Source of the DNA: Zancudomyces culisetae
Lineage: Eukaryota > Kickxellomycota > Harpellomycetes > Harpellales > Legeriomycetaceae
Reading direction: 5' to 3'
Length of the DNA: 64,000 bases
NCBI GenBank assembly: GCA_001969505.1
Contig: LSSK01000277.1
Coordinates: 1 to 64,000 of the forward strand
Of the stretch, positions 1 to 12,341 are shown one piece after another. The translations under genes were made by a program, and so were the position numbers. Positions within the stretch are counted from its first letter, which is position 1. Each line of letters starts with the position of its first letter. The notes below the pieces were generated by a model. That model searched no databases. It had not been told where the DNA came from and worked only from the letters and a program-made list of their open reading frames with translations.

Positions 1-690
1 TAAGATTTGCATCCTCGTTCGACATATTCCGTCCAAAAATTGTGCCGTTACCAGCTCATCCAAAGACGGTGCTTCGGTTTCTCTCTTCTTAACTGAGAGA
101 GTAACCATTCTTTTTGACTCCCCTCCAAGGAGTCGCCCTACAAAAAAATTCCGCCATCCTTCACTACTACCTCTCTCCTCACTTCCTATAATTGACATAT
201 CTGGGATACGTTCCAGAGTTTTATACCTAACTCCAGTCCAGTATTTACAGTCCAGTAACATGTGCTCAATGGTTTCTGCGCTGTTTTTTTTACAAAATGG
301 GCACCTGGTCTTGAACTTTTCGTCTATTGTCCCCAACTTTGCCAGCCTCTCTGCTGTTCAAAACCTATCTGTTCTTATCCTCCCTATCTTCATAAGCCCC
401 TGCTTATGCTCGGGGTATATAAGTTGTAGGTAAATTCAGTTACTCATTTCCTCGAGATTCCTGTCTAATAACCATCTCGAGATTTTAGACTTGTCATTAC
501 GAGAGTATCGTTCTAGTAGTACGCTCCTCGCTGTTTTATTCTTGTCCGATCCAATATATTTTTTCATTTATTTTTTCTTCTCCGTAACCCAAGTGTTGGA
601 TAAGTTTGACATTGGGTTTAAAATTAAATCTGCAATCCATGTTTTCAGTGTCGGCCATTTCAGAATTGCTCTTTCCCATGCCGCACTAGT
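1..690 (-). pseudogene. Degenerate LINE-type retrotransposon ORF2 C-terminus
   Basis: Reading the minus strand from about 690 down to base 1 gives one continuous frame of about 230 codons that runs off the left edge. It is interrupted by three stops: TAA at 568-570, TGA at 436-438 and TGA at 358-360. After the third stop lies a zinc-knuckle, CPFC-x9-H-x4-C (motif CPFCKKNSAETIEHMLLDC), of the kind found at the C-terminus of non-LTR retrotransposon reverse transcriptases. The flanking text (about residues WxxAERLAKLG and FLDGICRTRMQ) also fits that region. No reverse-transcriptase catalytic motif is in the window; upstream of about 690 the frame is lost. Two of the stops sit where a tryptophan would suit, so they may be TGG to TGA changes (inference). 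Not functional. Confidence 0.75.
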
Positions 691-1015
691 TTAGATTTAT
701 TTAATCATCGATTTTTAATCTCAGAGCATTCAAGACTTGACAAGGTTATACCTACTGCATTAACAGATAAATTACAAAATGACATTGACATTAAAGTGAA
801 TTGTTGGCGTAATAACCTTTGACCTTAATCTACTGGTTTCCAGGTTTATCATCATATGTTTTAGCGTTTTTTTTATTGAATATTCATGAATATATCGATA
901 ATTATTAAATTCGATTGTTATAGCGTGAAAAACTGGCGTATTATAAATATATGCTGTAAAATGTGCCAAAAATGACTTAAAATATAATTATCATAAAAAT
1001 ATATAGTAACAGGAG
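691..1015. other. Spacer between LINE relic and LIM gene 3' end
   Basis: AT-rich sequence of 325 bases with no supported gene. It holds the 3' flank of the LIM-domain gene, whose stop codon is at 1016-1018 on the minus strand. Confidence 0.6.
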
Positions 1016-4000
1016 TTACTCAGGATACCGGATGGAAATACAGCTTTCACAACAAGGGTTTCCCTCACCCAAATCACCAAATGGCATCTTTGGGGTAATT
1101 ACTTTGTTACAATCAACACATGTAAAACACTTTGGATGAAAACGCAGATTATCAAGATTGACAAATACGCCAACAATTACGGCTTGGCATCTATGACAGC
1201 AGTAGATATTCTTTTGCTTGGATGATGTAGGGGTTTCGCCAGAATTCTTTGATTTCTGGGTGGGTTTACTCTTCGCGTTCCTTGTCTCTTTCTCTTTGTT
1301 AAACCGTGAAATGAAGGAAGAGGTTGTAGAGTCAAAACCATCAGAATCTAACCTTTCAGCTAAGGAATTTTCCGCCTTGCTGTTCCGCGTACCTGAAATC
1401 GAGTTGTAAAAAGAGGACATAGATGAAGAAAATACAGATGTTGCCGTTTTCTTATTGTAGGAGGCATCCTTTTCTCTAACGCTAGCTTCAAATGATGGGT
1501 TGCTGTTATTTTTTATTCTATTGTTTGAACCTGCCAACGAATTGTTAGTATTGGATTTAGAAAGCGAATTGTTGGACGCCTTTAAAGAGGATTTAGACCC
1601 AACAGCAGAATCGGCCATAATAATCAGCGGGACGCAGTGCTGGTGGTACTCCAAGCCCTCAAAACACACATAAGATCCTTCATCAAACTTTTCTTCGCAG
1701 CCAGCGCAGTAGAAGCATTCTGGATGATAGTTTTTACCTGTAGACAAGTTGAAACGAGGCCCGTCGATTGCTTTTTCGCAACCATCGCATAATAGCACAT
1801 CATCTTCACCAATGACTTCATAGCCATCGACCAAAGGTTCTTGATCTGATGCGTTGCCCGGTGCAAGCCTGCTTCTGGAAGATTCAAAGTATTCAGAACC
1901 ATTTTCCTCACTTCTTCTAGAAAGAGCTTTACCGCTCTCACCACCTACAGAGCCCCTTTTTAGTATACTTGTAACTTTTTTTAGGAGTGAACCCCTCTTA
2001 CTTCTGGCCTGGCTAGACTTGGTGGAGGATATTGAAGAGGAGATAGAACTTGTTCCACTCACAATGTTATTAGACGAGACATGATTTTCAACAGTTACAA
2101 CTGGCGGGTTATATGGAACACAAGATGGATGGTAATAGTCGCTGTCGTTCTCCACCATGTACACACCATCATCTATAAGTTTGTTACACCCAAGGCAAGT
2201 AAAGCACGACGGGTGCAATTGTGCTCCGTCAAACAAGTCAAACCACGTATCTACAATTAAGTTGTCGCATTTTGAACAGTATCCTTCGCGATGTGCTACA
2301 GTTTTTTTGGGTTTGGTACTCTCGACTTTCTTCTTATTGCTCTCGTTATTCACTTTTGTATTCTTAGTTTTGACGATAGTGTCGCGGCTGTATTTTTTAT
2401 CAAACTCAGAAGTGCCATTCTTTCCTGCTGTTGGCTTACTTGAAGAGAGATGCGACTTTGGTAAGTTGTCGTTGTTTGTGGATCGCGCCGAATATTTATT
2501 TGTTGTGGTAGCTTGAGTTTTTTCGGACTTTTTTTTAAGAAGAAACCGTTTTGATAAAGATTTATCAAGGCTGTTATACTTGGCTTCGTCATTCCAATCT
2601 TTGACACCCGACTCGAGGTTAGATGCAATAGACCTGACTGACCCTCTAGAGTATTTGTTTATCTTCACGGAATCGTTTTTGTTTTTGATTTTTTCGCCAG
2701 CCAATATCCGTTTTTGAGAGCCTTCGCCATCCACTGATGAGGATTGGCTCTGAGTTGAAACTACATTATTAGTGATGCGGTTTGATGTAGTTGGTGCTGT
2801 ATGCATTTGTGGATGAGCTGGCGGTCTCGCATACTTTGAAGATGGGTTTGCTCCACTCACTAGATTTTTTGTCTTTCTCGGTGATGGTCTACTCTTCAAC
2901 ATTTTAGGCAACCCGAGTTCATTCTCATGTGGATCATATTGCATGAGTCCAGGTTTCGTGTTTGAGTTCAACGCGTTTTCACTTGCTTTATTGGTATCCT
3001 CGGCTATATCTTTCAACGCTATGCTGTCAGGACAAGGGGAAAAAATAGTACTTGAGGCGTTTATGGTCCCAGAACTGTTCGATAGTTTCTCATCATTATC
3101 TTTGCTCTTAATGGACAAAACGGAGATTTGCTCGCCATCTTCAACGCTGCTTTTTGAGTTTGATAAAGGCTGTTTAATTTCGGCCAACATCTCAGAAAGA
3201 GACTTTTGCCCATCATCGGCTCTGCCTTTTGAACCAAAAACTTCACCAAGACCCCTGGTATCAAAGGAAGCAATACTAGCATTAAATTCGGAGCGGGTTT
3301 TTTGATCTCTCGCCAACCTCAAATCATAGAAGGACCTTGATCCATTCTTAAATCTATTGTATGACGAAAAATCGCCAACTGAATCTGGTTTATTTGGTGA
3401 GCCTACCAAGTTTTCACCGAACATATCAGCCTTTTTTTGGAATGAGTCTCCAAATTCGAGTCCATCTACGCCATTATTGATGTTATTTCTAGATCTGAAG
3501 AATGAACCACCGCCACTAATACTGCTGTTCAAGTCAATGTTGTTGACCAAGTCTAGTATAGAGTTTGGTCGTGATGCAGATTTATTTGTGCCCTTAGAAC
3601 CAAGCTGAGCCCGTAGACCATGCTTGAGCGAGTTCACAACCTCGGTATCCTCTTTTAGAAGCTCTATTTTTTTTGACAACGACCCATTGGCTGCATTTCC
3701 TGCCAAAGTAGCGCTACTGATGTTTGGGACTACAGCTTCGGTTTTATAAACAAGAATGTCATTATTTGATAAAAATTGAGATTCATGTCTGTTCAAACTA
3801 GACTTGCTATCCAAAATACCATTATCATGACTCCTTTCTAAAAATTCCATTGATAATCGCGTTTTACTTGATTTCTTTAGCTCGGTCTCAGGCTGGTCAG
3901 AACCAAGTCCGGAATCCGCTCCATCAATCAATTCCTTTTTTAACGAATCGTCTAGGACTTCTTGTGCTATAGCTTTGATTTCGTCTGTAGGCGTCGAGCT

Positions 4001-6316
4001 ATGGCTTCCGTATTGCGTGACATCATCGGTTTCGTAGTTATTATCGTCTTCAACAACTATCTCGGGTATTGGATCATTTACATCATTGCCATCCAACGGC
4101 TCGATTTGGGGCTCAGTTTGCTGTAGCTGAATTTGGTCCCTCTCTAGTAACTCGGAGCTACTATTATCGCCTTCTTGTGTATCATTGCAGGCAGGAATTT
4201 GTCTATTTTCCAGCTCAGCTGGCTCTGTGTTCTTATTAACATCGCCCTTGACCGTTTTGTCTGAAATGTCAAGCACATTCCGGAGACTAGGCTGAGTAAC
4301 TTCCAAAGTACCTGTAATATTCGACTCTGTTGATTGCAGAGTGGGGGTATCTGTAGATTTTTTGAAGGTGAATTCAAATGGTTTTCTTTCTTTCCCATTG
4401 TCTCTATTCATTATGGCGTTATCATGAAGCACATTCTTTGTTTCCAAGCCCGTAGACATAAGTGTGGCTGCACCGCCATTTGAGTGCTCATCGCAGAATA
4501 ACTTGCTTCCAACAACTGTATAAAGACTACCAGAAAGGAGCATTCCGCATACTGAACATTTCATACAAAGCTTATGCCACACATTACTGAGAATACCAAC
4601 CCATGGTCTACCGTGTGTCAATACAATCCTATTACATCCTAGGCAAACACCCTTGGTAAATTCCTTGTTGTAGCAATCTGAACAAAATGATACACCTGGT
4701 CTACTCGCAAATTCTTTTTGCTCTTGAAACTTCAATTTCTTTTGGCAGACTGAACATGGTTTAAGTTGGGACATTGCTTCAAGCTGCAAAAGGAGTGAAT
4801 TTCTGAGATGACTTTTCACCATTGGTGATTTGTGCTCCACAGAAGAAGCCAACCCAGTACTACTTATACCAGTCTTTGTATGGTGTTGATTATTTGCGAT
4901 TTCTGCTACTTGAGGTGCACCAGGAGCGACACCGCCAAGTACCTCGGGCGTCGAAATAGCCTTAGCAGTTGTAGCTACCCCAACAACACCTTTCTCCTCT
5001 GTGTTGCGTGGTCTGATATTCGCGGATGTAACGGCTGTGCGCACATAATCGTTTCTCTTTACATCACCCATAACACCTTCGTGCGATTTTGTTTCCAAAA
5101 AATCAGAAACAACTCTCAAAGTATTTCCTCTCGGAACAACCTCAACATCTCTTGTATCCTTCATGTTAAATCTGTCTGTGTTTTCCGACTTGTTGTTTTG
5201 GAAAAGTGACATTCTTATGTCTTTTTTCTCCCGAGAAACGCCTTCATACTGCGTGGGTACATTCTTCTTTTCCGTTTCGTCTGGCACCATCCCTATTCTC
5301 TGCTTAAAATCCTCAACCAAGTTTTTCCTAATTTCTTTTAGCTTATTACTATTAACACTGGTTGAGCCAACCACTCCGCTCGCCTTATTCTGCCGTAGAG
5401 ATAAACCGGTGGGTGTAACAGTTTCTCGAGACTTGGACTCGGTGGTTCCGACTCTACTCCTCAACCCCCCGCTGCTCACTAGTGGATCATGTCCCCCTTT
5501 GATCCGTTCCATCATTTCTGAAAAACTCTCTGTTCTACCTTCTCTTCTGCTTGGTGGTCTTGATCCTCCAATTTGAGTCAAGTCATTCCCACTTGCGTTC
5601 ATGCTCTGCTTCAACCTAAATAAATTAATACTGTTGACGGGTGATGATGGTCTTGAGTCTGGGTCAGTATCTGAAAACGACCTTTGAGATAGTCGTGATG
5701 CACTTCTTGGATGTTCAATGCCTATGGGTGATTGAGGCATCATTCCAAAGACATCATGTGTGAGTGAGCTCATACTCCTACCCTTTGCTTCGCTTTCACT
5801 AAGTGCAATACTGTGGAAGCTGCCCTTTTTTGTACTACCAGATGAATTAAGCATGCCAATCCTGTTGCTACCACTAGTCTCTGTGTATTCGTTTGGTGTT
5901 ATTATCTGAGGAAAAGGTACAGAGCTTTTTTCCTTGACAGTCAGATCCGAGATGCTTGTGGAAAACTTTCTAGGTGTGGGCGACTTGAGTGACATTTGAA
6001 GCTTTCCTAAGACACCGCCATCATCGTTTTTTGATGAAAATGAAAAACTTGTGCTCTGAGTTTTAAAAGATCTTCCCGTACCACCATTTCTATCATTGGT
6101 AAAACTTATACTTCGAGTTTTTATCTCTTTCGGAGAAACATCCCTTGACATTTTCTGTTGGTCATTTACTAGTTTTTTTTCCATATACCCAGTTAACCAA
6201 GGGTCGCGCTTGTCTGCTGCAAATGCTGTTGATGTAATTATTGATTCGACAGGTTTTCCTCCACACTTGTGACACTTTTCGCCACGCACTATATTTCCAC
6301 AATTCCTACAAAACAT
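1016..6316 (-). CDS. Large multi-LIM-domain protein with N-terminal zinc ribbon
   Basis: Single-exon gene of 1766 residues, probably a cytoskeletal or signalling scaffold. LIM domains are zinc-binding protein-interaction modules, and in fungi such proteins act in cell polarity and Rho signalling (family knowledge). The start MFCRNCG is followed by CxxC at about residues 16-19, forming a small zinc-ribbon-like motif. Cys/His clusters with LIM spacing lie at about 520-609 (CSVC...CxxC...WHKLCMKC...CDEH), 1344-1402 (CSKC...HPSCFTCLGC), 1507-1560 (CDGC...HPECFYCAGC) and 1703-1762 (CHRC...HPKCFTCVDC). The regions between are long, Ser/Asn-rich and probably disordered. There is no RhoGAP domain, so it is not an Lrg1 type, and no known orthologue was recognised; paxillin-like or a fungus-specific LIM scaffold is possible. 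The ATG at 6314-6316 is the only sensible start because it precedes the zinc ribbon directly. Confidence 0.9.
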   Translation of the reverse strand: MFCRNCGNIVRGEKCHKCGGKPVESIITSTAFAADKRDPWLTGYMEKKLVNDQQKMSRDVSPKEIKTRSISFTNDRNGGTGRSFKTQSTSFSFSSKNDDGGVLGKLQMSLKSPTPRKFSTSISDLTVKEKSSVPFPQIITPNEYTETSGSNRIGMLNSSGSTKKGSFHSIALSESEAKGRSMSSLTHDVFGMMPQSPIGIEHPRSASRLSQRSFSDTDPDSRPSSPVNSINLFRLKQSMNASGNDLTQIGGSRPPSRREGRTESFSEMMERIKGGHDPLVSSGGLRSRVGTTESKSRETVTPTGLSLRQNKASGVVGSTSVNSNKLKEIRKNLVEDFKQRIGMVPDETEKKNVPTQYEGVSREKKDIRMSLFQNNKSENTDRFNMKDTRDVEVVPRGNTLRVVSDFLETKSHEGVMGDVKRNDYVRTAVTSANIRPRNTEEKGVVGVATTAKAISTPEVLGGVAPGAPQVAEIANNQHHTKTGISSTGLASSVEHKSPMVKSHLRNSLLLQLEAMSQLKPCSVCQKKLKFQEQKEFASRPGVSFCSDCYNKEFTKGVCLGCNRIVLTHGRPWVGILSNVWHKLCMKCSVCGMLLSGSLYTVVGSKLFCDEHSNGGAATLMSTGLETKNVLHDNAIMNRDNGKERKPFEFTFKKSTDTPTLQSTESNITGTLEVTQPSLRNVLDISDKTVKGDVNKNTEPAELENRQIPACNDTQEGDNSSSELLERDQIQLQQTEPQIEPLDGNDVNDPIPEIVVEDDNNYETDDVTQYGSHSSTPTDEIKAIAQEVLDDSLKKELIDGADSGLGSDQPETELKKSSKTRLSMEFLERSHDNGILDSKSSLNRHESQFLSNNDILVYKTEAVVPNISSATLAGNAANGSLSKKIELLKEDTEVVNSLKHGLRAQLGSKGTNKSASRPNSILDLVNNIDLNSSISGGGSFFRSRNNINNGVDGLEFGDSFQKKADMFGENLVGSPNKPDSVGDFSSYNRFKNGSRSFYDLRLARDQKTRSEFNASIASFDTRGLGEVFGSKGRADDGQKSLSEMLAEIKQPLSNSKSSVEDGEQISVLSIKSKDNDEKLSNSSGTINASSTIFSPCPDSIALKDIAEDTNKASENALNSNTKPGLMQYDPHENELGLPKMLKSRPSPRKTKNLVSGANPSSKYARPPAHPQMHTAPTTSNRITNNVVSTQSQSSSVDGEGSQKRILAGEKIKNKNDSVKINKYSRGSVRSIASNLESGVKDWNDEAKYNSLDKSLSKRFLLKKKSEKTQATTTNKYSARSTNNDNLPKSHLSSSKPTAGKNGTSEFDKKYSRDTIVKTKNTKVNNESNKKKVESTKPKKTVAHREGYCSKCDNLIVDTWFDLFDGAQLHPSCFTCLGCNKLIDDGVYMVENDSDYYHPSCVPYNPPVVTVENHVSSNNIVSGTSSISSSISSTKSSQARSKRGSLLKKVTSILKRGSVGGESGKALSRRSEENGSEYFESSRSRLAPGNASDQEPLVDGYEVIGEDDVLLCDGCEKAIDGPRFNLSTGKNYHPECFYCAGCEEKFDEGSYVCFEGLEYHQHCVPLIIMADSAVGSKSSLKASNNSLSKSNTNNSLAGSNNRIKNNSNPSFEASVREKDASYNKKTATSVFSSSMSSFYNSISGTRNSKAENSLAERLDSDGFDSTTSSFISRFNKEKETRNAKSKPTQKSKNSGETPTSSKQKNIYCCHRCQAVIVGVFVNLDNLRFHPKCFTCVDCNKVITPKMPFGDLGEGNPCCESCISIRYPE

Positions 6317-9300
6317 GGTTTCTTTCTATATTGTGGTTGTATTCACTTACTCTTACACGCTCGCGCTTTGCAAAATAAATTAATAGATTAAAAAGTTGAT
6401 GCTTATCTATACTACTGTGTGCTGCGTCAACAAATGAAAGTTGTAGAATTTATGAAAAGGATTAAGTATACTATCAATTCTACAAACAGTACTAGCGTAG
6501 TTACAAGCTGTCCTAGTTGCTGTAAACCTTGTAAATTGTAAGTTGATTTCTCCTCTTCTCCTTTATTTTAGTTGCTTGCTACTCTTACTGTTTTTGATAT
6601 CGTACCTTCTACGTTATGCTTATTCTTGTAAGGATTCTTGTTCTATATCTCAAAAAAAAATTTGTTCTTTATCAAAGATAACCCTAATCCAGACCTTACT
6701 TAAAACACTAAAAACATAAATAAAAAAGGTATTTAACAATTTTAAATTCTTCACTTCGTTTTAACTCGATAAATGTTTTCACTATTGTTCTATTGTCCAA
6801 ATAAAGAAAAAAGTTTAGACAAACAAGAGTTTTTATATCACGACCTTTACCCTTTTGTTCAACATTATACATGAAAGTGGATTTATATATCCTTTTTTGA
6901 AGAAAAAAAATTGAGCAGCGAAACGAAACACGCAATTCTAACATCCAACATAATCCCCATTGATTAAAATTTGCTGTATTTGTTTTTGTTTTGTTTTTGT
7001 TTTCATTTCGCATTTACTAAATCCACATTCTCGTCTAATATTCCATTTTTTCCAAGTATTTCGTTTTTTCAAACTACTCTTTATGACATTTTTTATTGTG
7101 ATTATTGCAAGCGTCCAGCAAATGGATAGAAAGAAAAAGGCTAGTCTTGTATTACAAATAAATCGCAAATTAAATTGTACGTGAACTTGGTTGCCGTCAT
7201 TGTTTACGTTATAAGAATTGGTATTTTCTTTTTGGCTACTAGTAATTTGCGCAACTCTTTTTTGAACGCGTTTTCGTAACGTTGACTTTATTTTATTATA
7301 TAATTAACGTTGAATTTGCAATTAACTAGACTTTTGCTTAGTATTTGTTGGGTAAATCTAAATAATTTAAAATAAACATAGCTGAGTTGATAGTAAAAAT
7401 ATTGTGCAAGAGGAAAGTACAAAGAGTATTTTGTTAATATTACAAAGTTGCAAACACTATTACTTTTTTATTTTTTTAGTGTACCCAGCTCTTATCTGAA
7501 TTCACATACTCCCCCCCTCCCATACATTCACTTTACTATGACGAACAGTCGTAAAGCCTACTCAAAGAAAAATCGGTATATCCAGGATGGTGAAATGAAA
7601 CAACAAGGATCAGCTTGGTCTTTGGTCATTTTTCCCTCTCCCCTTTGAATATGCCTTTTGAGCATTTCATGTAGCCTTATTATTTTAAGTTGAAGTAAAC
7701 CTTTTTTTGGTATTGTAAATCAATATCAATACTTGATAGGCTGGTTGGTGAATTTTGTTTTTTTTTTAATTTTTTGTTGTTCGTGCTTTCGTTTCGTGAA
7801 TTTTAATAGATTTCGGAGCTATGAATGGTATTCTTCCCAATCTCCCCCCCCCCCTCCACCAAAAAAAACATCAAAGGTTTTTTTATGTTTTAAAAGTAAA
7901 CAATGACGTGAATAGACAAGTTGGTTTAAAATCCCTGGTTTTATAGGCTCATCAGATTCCCGATTTGCGGGAATAGGGAAAAAACTAAAGGAAAAAAGAT
8001 CCAACTATTTTAAATATATAATTTTTTACGCCTTTTTTTGGTGTTTTTTTTTGTTTTCTTATTTTTTTTCAGTTATTTTTTTTGTTTTCCTTTTGGGAAA
8101 TAACTAAATCATCAATTAACGATAAAAGAACGCTGGAACCCATGTATTATGCCAATCTTGAATAACATAAAACTTCAGTTTATATTCGTTGCAATAATCC
8201 GATTTAATTCTGTACTAACCAGTGAACATCTGGTAGAGTCTAATAAAAGTAACACAAAATACATACTATAATATACAATATACAATATACATGTATCCGT
8301 TACGGGTTTCAATGACCTTTATAAAAAGACTAGTATAAAGATACAAGGCGTTTGGAAATTTAATTACTCGTAAATGAGGAAATAGCCGAAGTCTGTTTCT
8401 GAAAAGTGCATATGAAACCAGCTGTGTGGTTGTGAGTTAGAGTCCCAAACCACTAATTGTTTTAGATCTAAAATTATACCATTACTACATCTCCCATATA
8501 CCTTTGCACCACAACTGCCGCTGATTTTTTTTGGTTCAATTTGTTGTTTTAATAAAGCTTAGTTTGCTTAAGCCACCGTCTCTTCTCAAAGATCAAAGAT
8601 AAAACATAAGAAAGGTGTATTCATGTTTGCTAGATCATAATGATGTAATCGATGATGACTATGGAAATCTAATTATGCAGTTTATTGTGATGTCTCGTTT
8701 ATATTTTTGTCACTTTTCCAAATCTTGATCTATTTTAGAAGCTATTTAGAATTTTGTGCTCACAGCGTTTTTTCTATTTAAAAGATTGTTTATTTATAGA
8801 ATGAATTATGTAACACATCTAGTTTGTGCATTCTTTGTCATCAGGAAAAGTCGCAAACACTAATTGACTTGAGCACAACTGTCTCAACTCGAGTTTATTT
8901 ACAATAAACGAAGCACTTGGGTATGTTCCATAAACGGTTCTGTTGCTTTTTTTGGATAGTCTTATCTTGGACCATTAAACTGCTTGTATGTTTACAAGAC
9001 TAAACGAAAGAATTATACTACTGTAACATCTTTTGTTTACACATTTCTCTTGGTATTTTTTTAATTTATTACCATGTTTATAACGGATAACAATTATTAA
9101 GATCCAAAATTTCTACTTTAAACTCACTTTTCAATTATAAAATCGTAGAGGTTTGGACTCTTCAGTGTACTAAAGAAAAATTCAACCTTCATTTTGCAGA
9201 AAATAGATATAAAGCAGCAATATATAATCAATCTTAAATGTGGTCAAAATTACCATGGTGTACTAGGAAAAAATACACACTGTACTTTTTCTAGCATAAA

Positions 9301-10159
9301 CAAGACAGCCTATATTTGAGCTTAAAACAACAACAAATAAAATCCTACTTTAGAGTAGGTTTATGTCAGATATATGTATATAAACGTTTGGATGCATAGA
9401 TATTAATTCAAACTTTTAACCTAGTGATAAATGTACAAGTTAGGGTTGTACACACGGATACTTTCCATTTGAGTTGCAATACCACACAAGGATGGCTAAA
9501 TATATAGTGAGATATGCAACCTATTACATAGTATTTTGAAGTTACTGAATTTTTTTTTTGATTCAGGTTTGGACTAAGAGATAACCTTCTCCTAATAGTG
9601 TCTGACTTCAATTGTCTTTTTTTTCTTCTCCTCTTGATATACGTATTTTTGAAACACGAGAAAAGGCTGTGGTGGCATAAAAAATATACTCAATATCATC
9701 ACTGTCATAAAATCACCTGGGCTAGCATGTGTATGTGTGCATAACATATTTCAACTTTGGTTTACAAACCTGGTTATGTTGGAGGAAGGAAGAAGAGGAG
9801 TGGTGTCCGATAGGTATTACATGAAAGGATAATAGCTACTATGAGTACAAATGTACGTATCTTTCGAATTATAATTCTATAGACTTTAAAGCAAATGCAC
9901 TAAACTATAAAATAATCATTTATTTATTCTTTTATCAATGGTAACTTGAAGCCCATTTCTTAATTCTGGGTTGCAAATAATACCCACACAAATGGTATAT
10001 CATTAACATTAGTGTAAATATATAACTCATCTGATCAATAATTATTTGTATATCTACCACTTCCTACCCCAAATAATTGGTTAAATCAAATAAAAACTGT
10101 ATTTTAAAGTATACAAAAATTATAATTCGAGTTGACTAGAGTGATTTCAATAAGATAAA
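6317..10159. other. Long gene-poor spacer between LIM gene and CDC23
   Basis: A 3.8-kb AT-rich region lies between divergently transcribed genes and should hold both promoters. It contains many poly-A/poly-T tracts, an 11-base C run at 7844-7854, and a short direct repeat of TATACAATA-like units near 8270-8290. A 36-codon ORF at 7538-7648 follows a pyrimidine-rich stretch, but nothing supports it as a gene. No tRNA or other RNA gene was recognised. Confidence 0.6.
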
Positions 10160-12233
10160 ATGATCGAATTTGAGAACGAAGAGAGAAATTTAAAGATAGC
10201 TGTCACAAAGTGCTCGGAACGTGGACTGTTTAGAGCGGCAAAATGGTAAGTTCATTCAGGTTCTAATAATTATTTATGTGCAAATAAGAAAAGAGAGCAG
10301 TAAAAAATGATAATAAAATCAAATGATTAAAATGTGATATCATAGGGCTGCGGAGCAACTTTATAATTTGCATTTGAATAAGAACCTGCATGAAATTGAT
10401 TATGAACATAAGAATATACGAGAGATAAGTACAAAAGAAAAAATAAATGAAAAAGACGAAAAGAATTCAGGCAAACAAGAGGAAGAAGAAGGGGACAAGG
10501 GCGAATTGGTAAAATATTTGCTTGGTAAAGCCGAATTCGACTTGAGAAATCATCACACAGCGATTGAAATACTTAGAAATGCCAAAACGAAAAAATGCAA
10601 ATTCTTGTATTTATACTCAAAGGTTCTGGTGGTAGAAAAGGAAGAGTATGAAAACACTGTGTCTACAGAGGAAAAAAACGTTGAAATTCAACATATTATA
10701 GACGAGTTAAATGGGTTCGCAAGTGTAGAGATGATAAACCGACCTCACACCAAGGATGATTTTGATGGGTTTGAGTGTTATTTACAGGGTTTATTGTTAC
10801 ACAAAATTTCTCGGAATCAGGAGGCGTTGGACTGTCTAATAAACTCAATAAATTTGTATGAGTACAATTGGAGTGCGTGGGTTATGTTGGAGAAAGTGGT
10901 AGAAGCGACCAGAACAAGCTACCAACAAATAAAGGACAAATTGCCAAGCCGTACCAGTATCCCAAAAATAGGATTTTTGGGGCTTTTGGAGTCAAAAGGT
11001 AAGATTGATATTGATGAGAGCTGTATTGGTGAACATCAAGAAGGAGAGTCCAATGATGAGATAGATATGGATGGAAGTATCGACGAACAGACACAAGGAG
11101 TACAAAATATCGAAAAAGAAAAAGAAGTTGAAGAGTACATAGATCAAATGAAAAACATACTTCCCACAAGTCCGTTTGTGATAAGCTTACAAGCAAAGAA
11201 AATGTATAACGATTATGAATTGGAGGAAAGTAAACATGAATATGAAAAGATGGAGTACCTAGGTAGCGGAGATAACGCCTTGGTGGAAGAGGAGGCAGAT
11301 GTGTACTCCAATGTATTATATTTATTAAATGATAGGGTGGGGCTTTCACGACTGGCAGAAAAATGTCTGCGTATCAACAGGTACAACCCAAAGACATATG
11401 TGGTAGTGGGAAACTACTACAGCCTGATTAGAGACCATGAAAAGGCAATAGTGAATTTTGAAAAGAGTATCCGCTTGGAGCCAAAAAATAGTGGAAACAC
11501 CTGGATTCTGCTGGGCCATGAATACCTGAATGTGAAAAATGCGCCAATGGCAATCAAATGTTATCGGAGGAGTTTGGAGAGCGAGTGTGGTGGAGGTACT
11601 AATGATAGGTATAAGGGCTTTATGGGATTGGGCAATGCTTTCCAGAATCTGAGGCTATACAACTATTCGATATATTATTTTGTCCAGGCTATCAATGCAA
11701 TACCGCCGCAGAAAAAAAGAGACGACCATAGAGCATACCTCAGTCTGGCTGATTGTTATACACAGATCAAACACTATAGCAAGGCAATTAGTCTTTATAA
11801 TCAGATATTGATTAATGTGGACATCAACTCCACCATGGGTGGCAATCAATACGATGACCAGGTAATAGTTGAAGAAGGTATTCATGGTAAACTTGCAAAG
11901 CTATATTTTGAGGAAGGGGATATCGAAAAAAGTGTTGAAAATTATAAACTGCATCTACTTGGATGTGGGGTTGATTTGAACGAATACTGTTCTGATGAAA
12001 TGTCAATCGATACTAAGATGGGTTATAGCGAACAGGATCACACTGCTCAGATATTGCAGCAGCTGGATACGAATACATGCTTTGGAATTTTGGTACTAGC
12101 AAAGTACGAGCTTTCCAGAATTAACAACCCAAATGTAATAGGCGCCAAGAAGTTGTTGAATATATTGGTGGAAAACGGTAGTTTTTATTCTGATGAGGCG
12201 GTTGAAATACTGGAAGCAAATAAACTCCTGTGA
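10160..12233 (+). CDS. CDC23: Anaphase-promoting complex subunit Cdc23/APC8 (TPR protein)
   Basis: Two exons, 10160-10245 and 10346-12233, give 657 residues. The intron (GTAAG...CATAG) splits the tryptophan codon of RAAKWAAEQLY, which matches the conserved N-terminal RGL..AAKWAAE region of APC8. The start at 10160 is chosen because the short first exon restores this motif. The product is a structural TPR subunit of the APC/C ubiquitin ligase, which drives mitotic exit in the nucleus. Degenerate TPR helices occupy about residues 70-190 and again 330-600, with typical pairs such as NPKTYVVVGNYYSLIRDHEKA followed by NTWILLGHEYLNVKN. An acidic low-complexity insertion lies at about residues 235-285. 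The gene converges on the GNL1-type GTPase, with 108 bases between the stops. Length is close to the family's usual 560-660 residues. Confidence 0.93.
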
Positions 12234-12341
12234 TGGGCCTAGAGTATAGCTATTAATGGTACTGTTATGATCAATGTTTATTGCTATAGCTAACTATACA
12301 AGCGTTGATAATTAAGGATTTTATTCCAAAAAAAAAGTGTG

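Noticed and set aside
1218-5576. Several plus-strand frames inside the LIM gene
   Set aside because: Shadows of the minus-strand coding sequence, with no family similarity.
7538-7648. 36-codon ORF after a pyrimidine-rich leader
   Set aside because: Short, no splice partner found and no recognised homologue.
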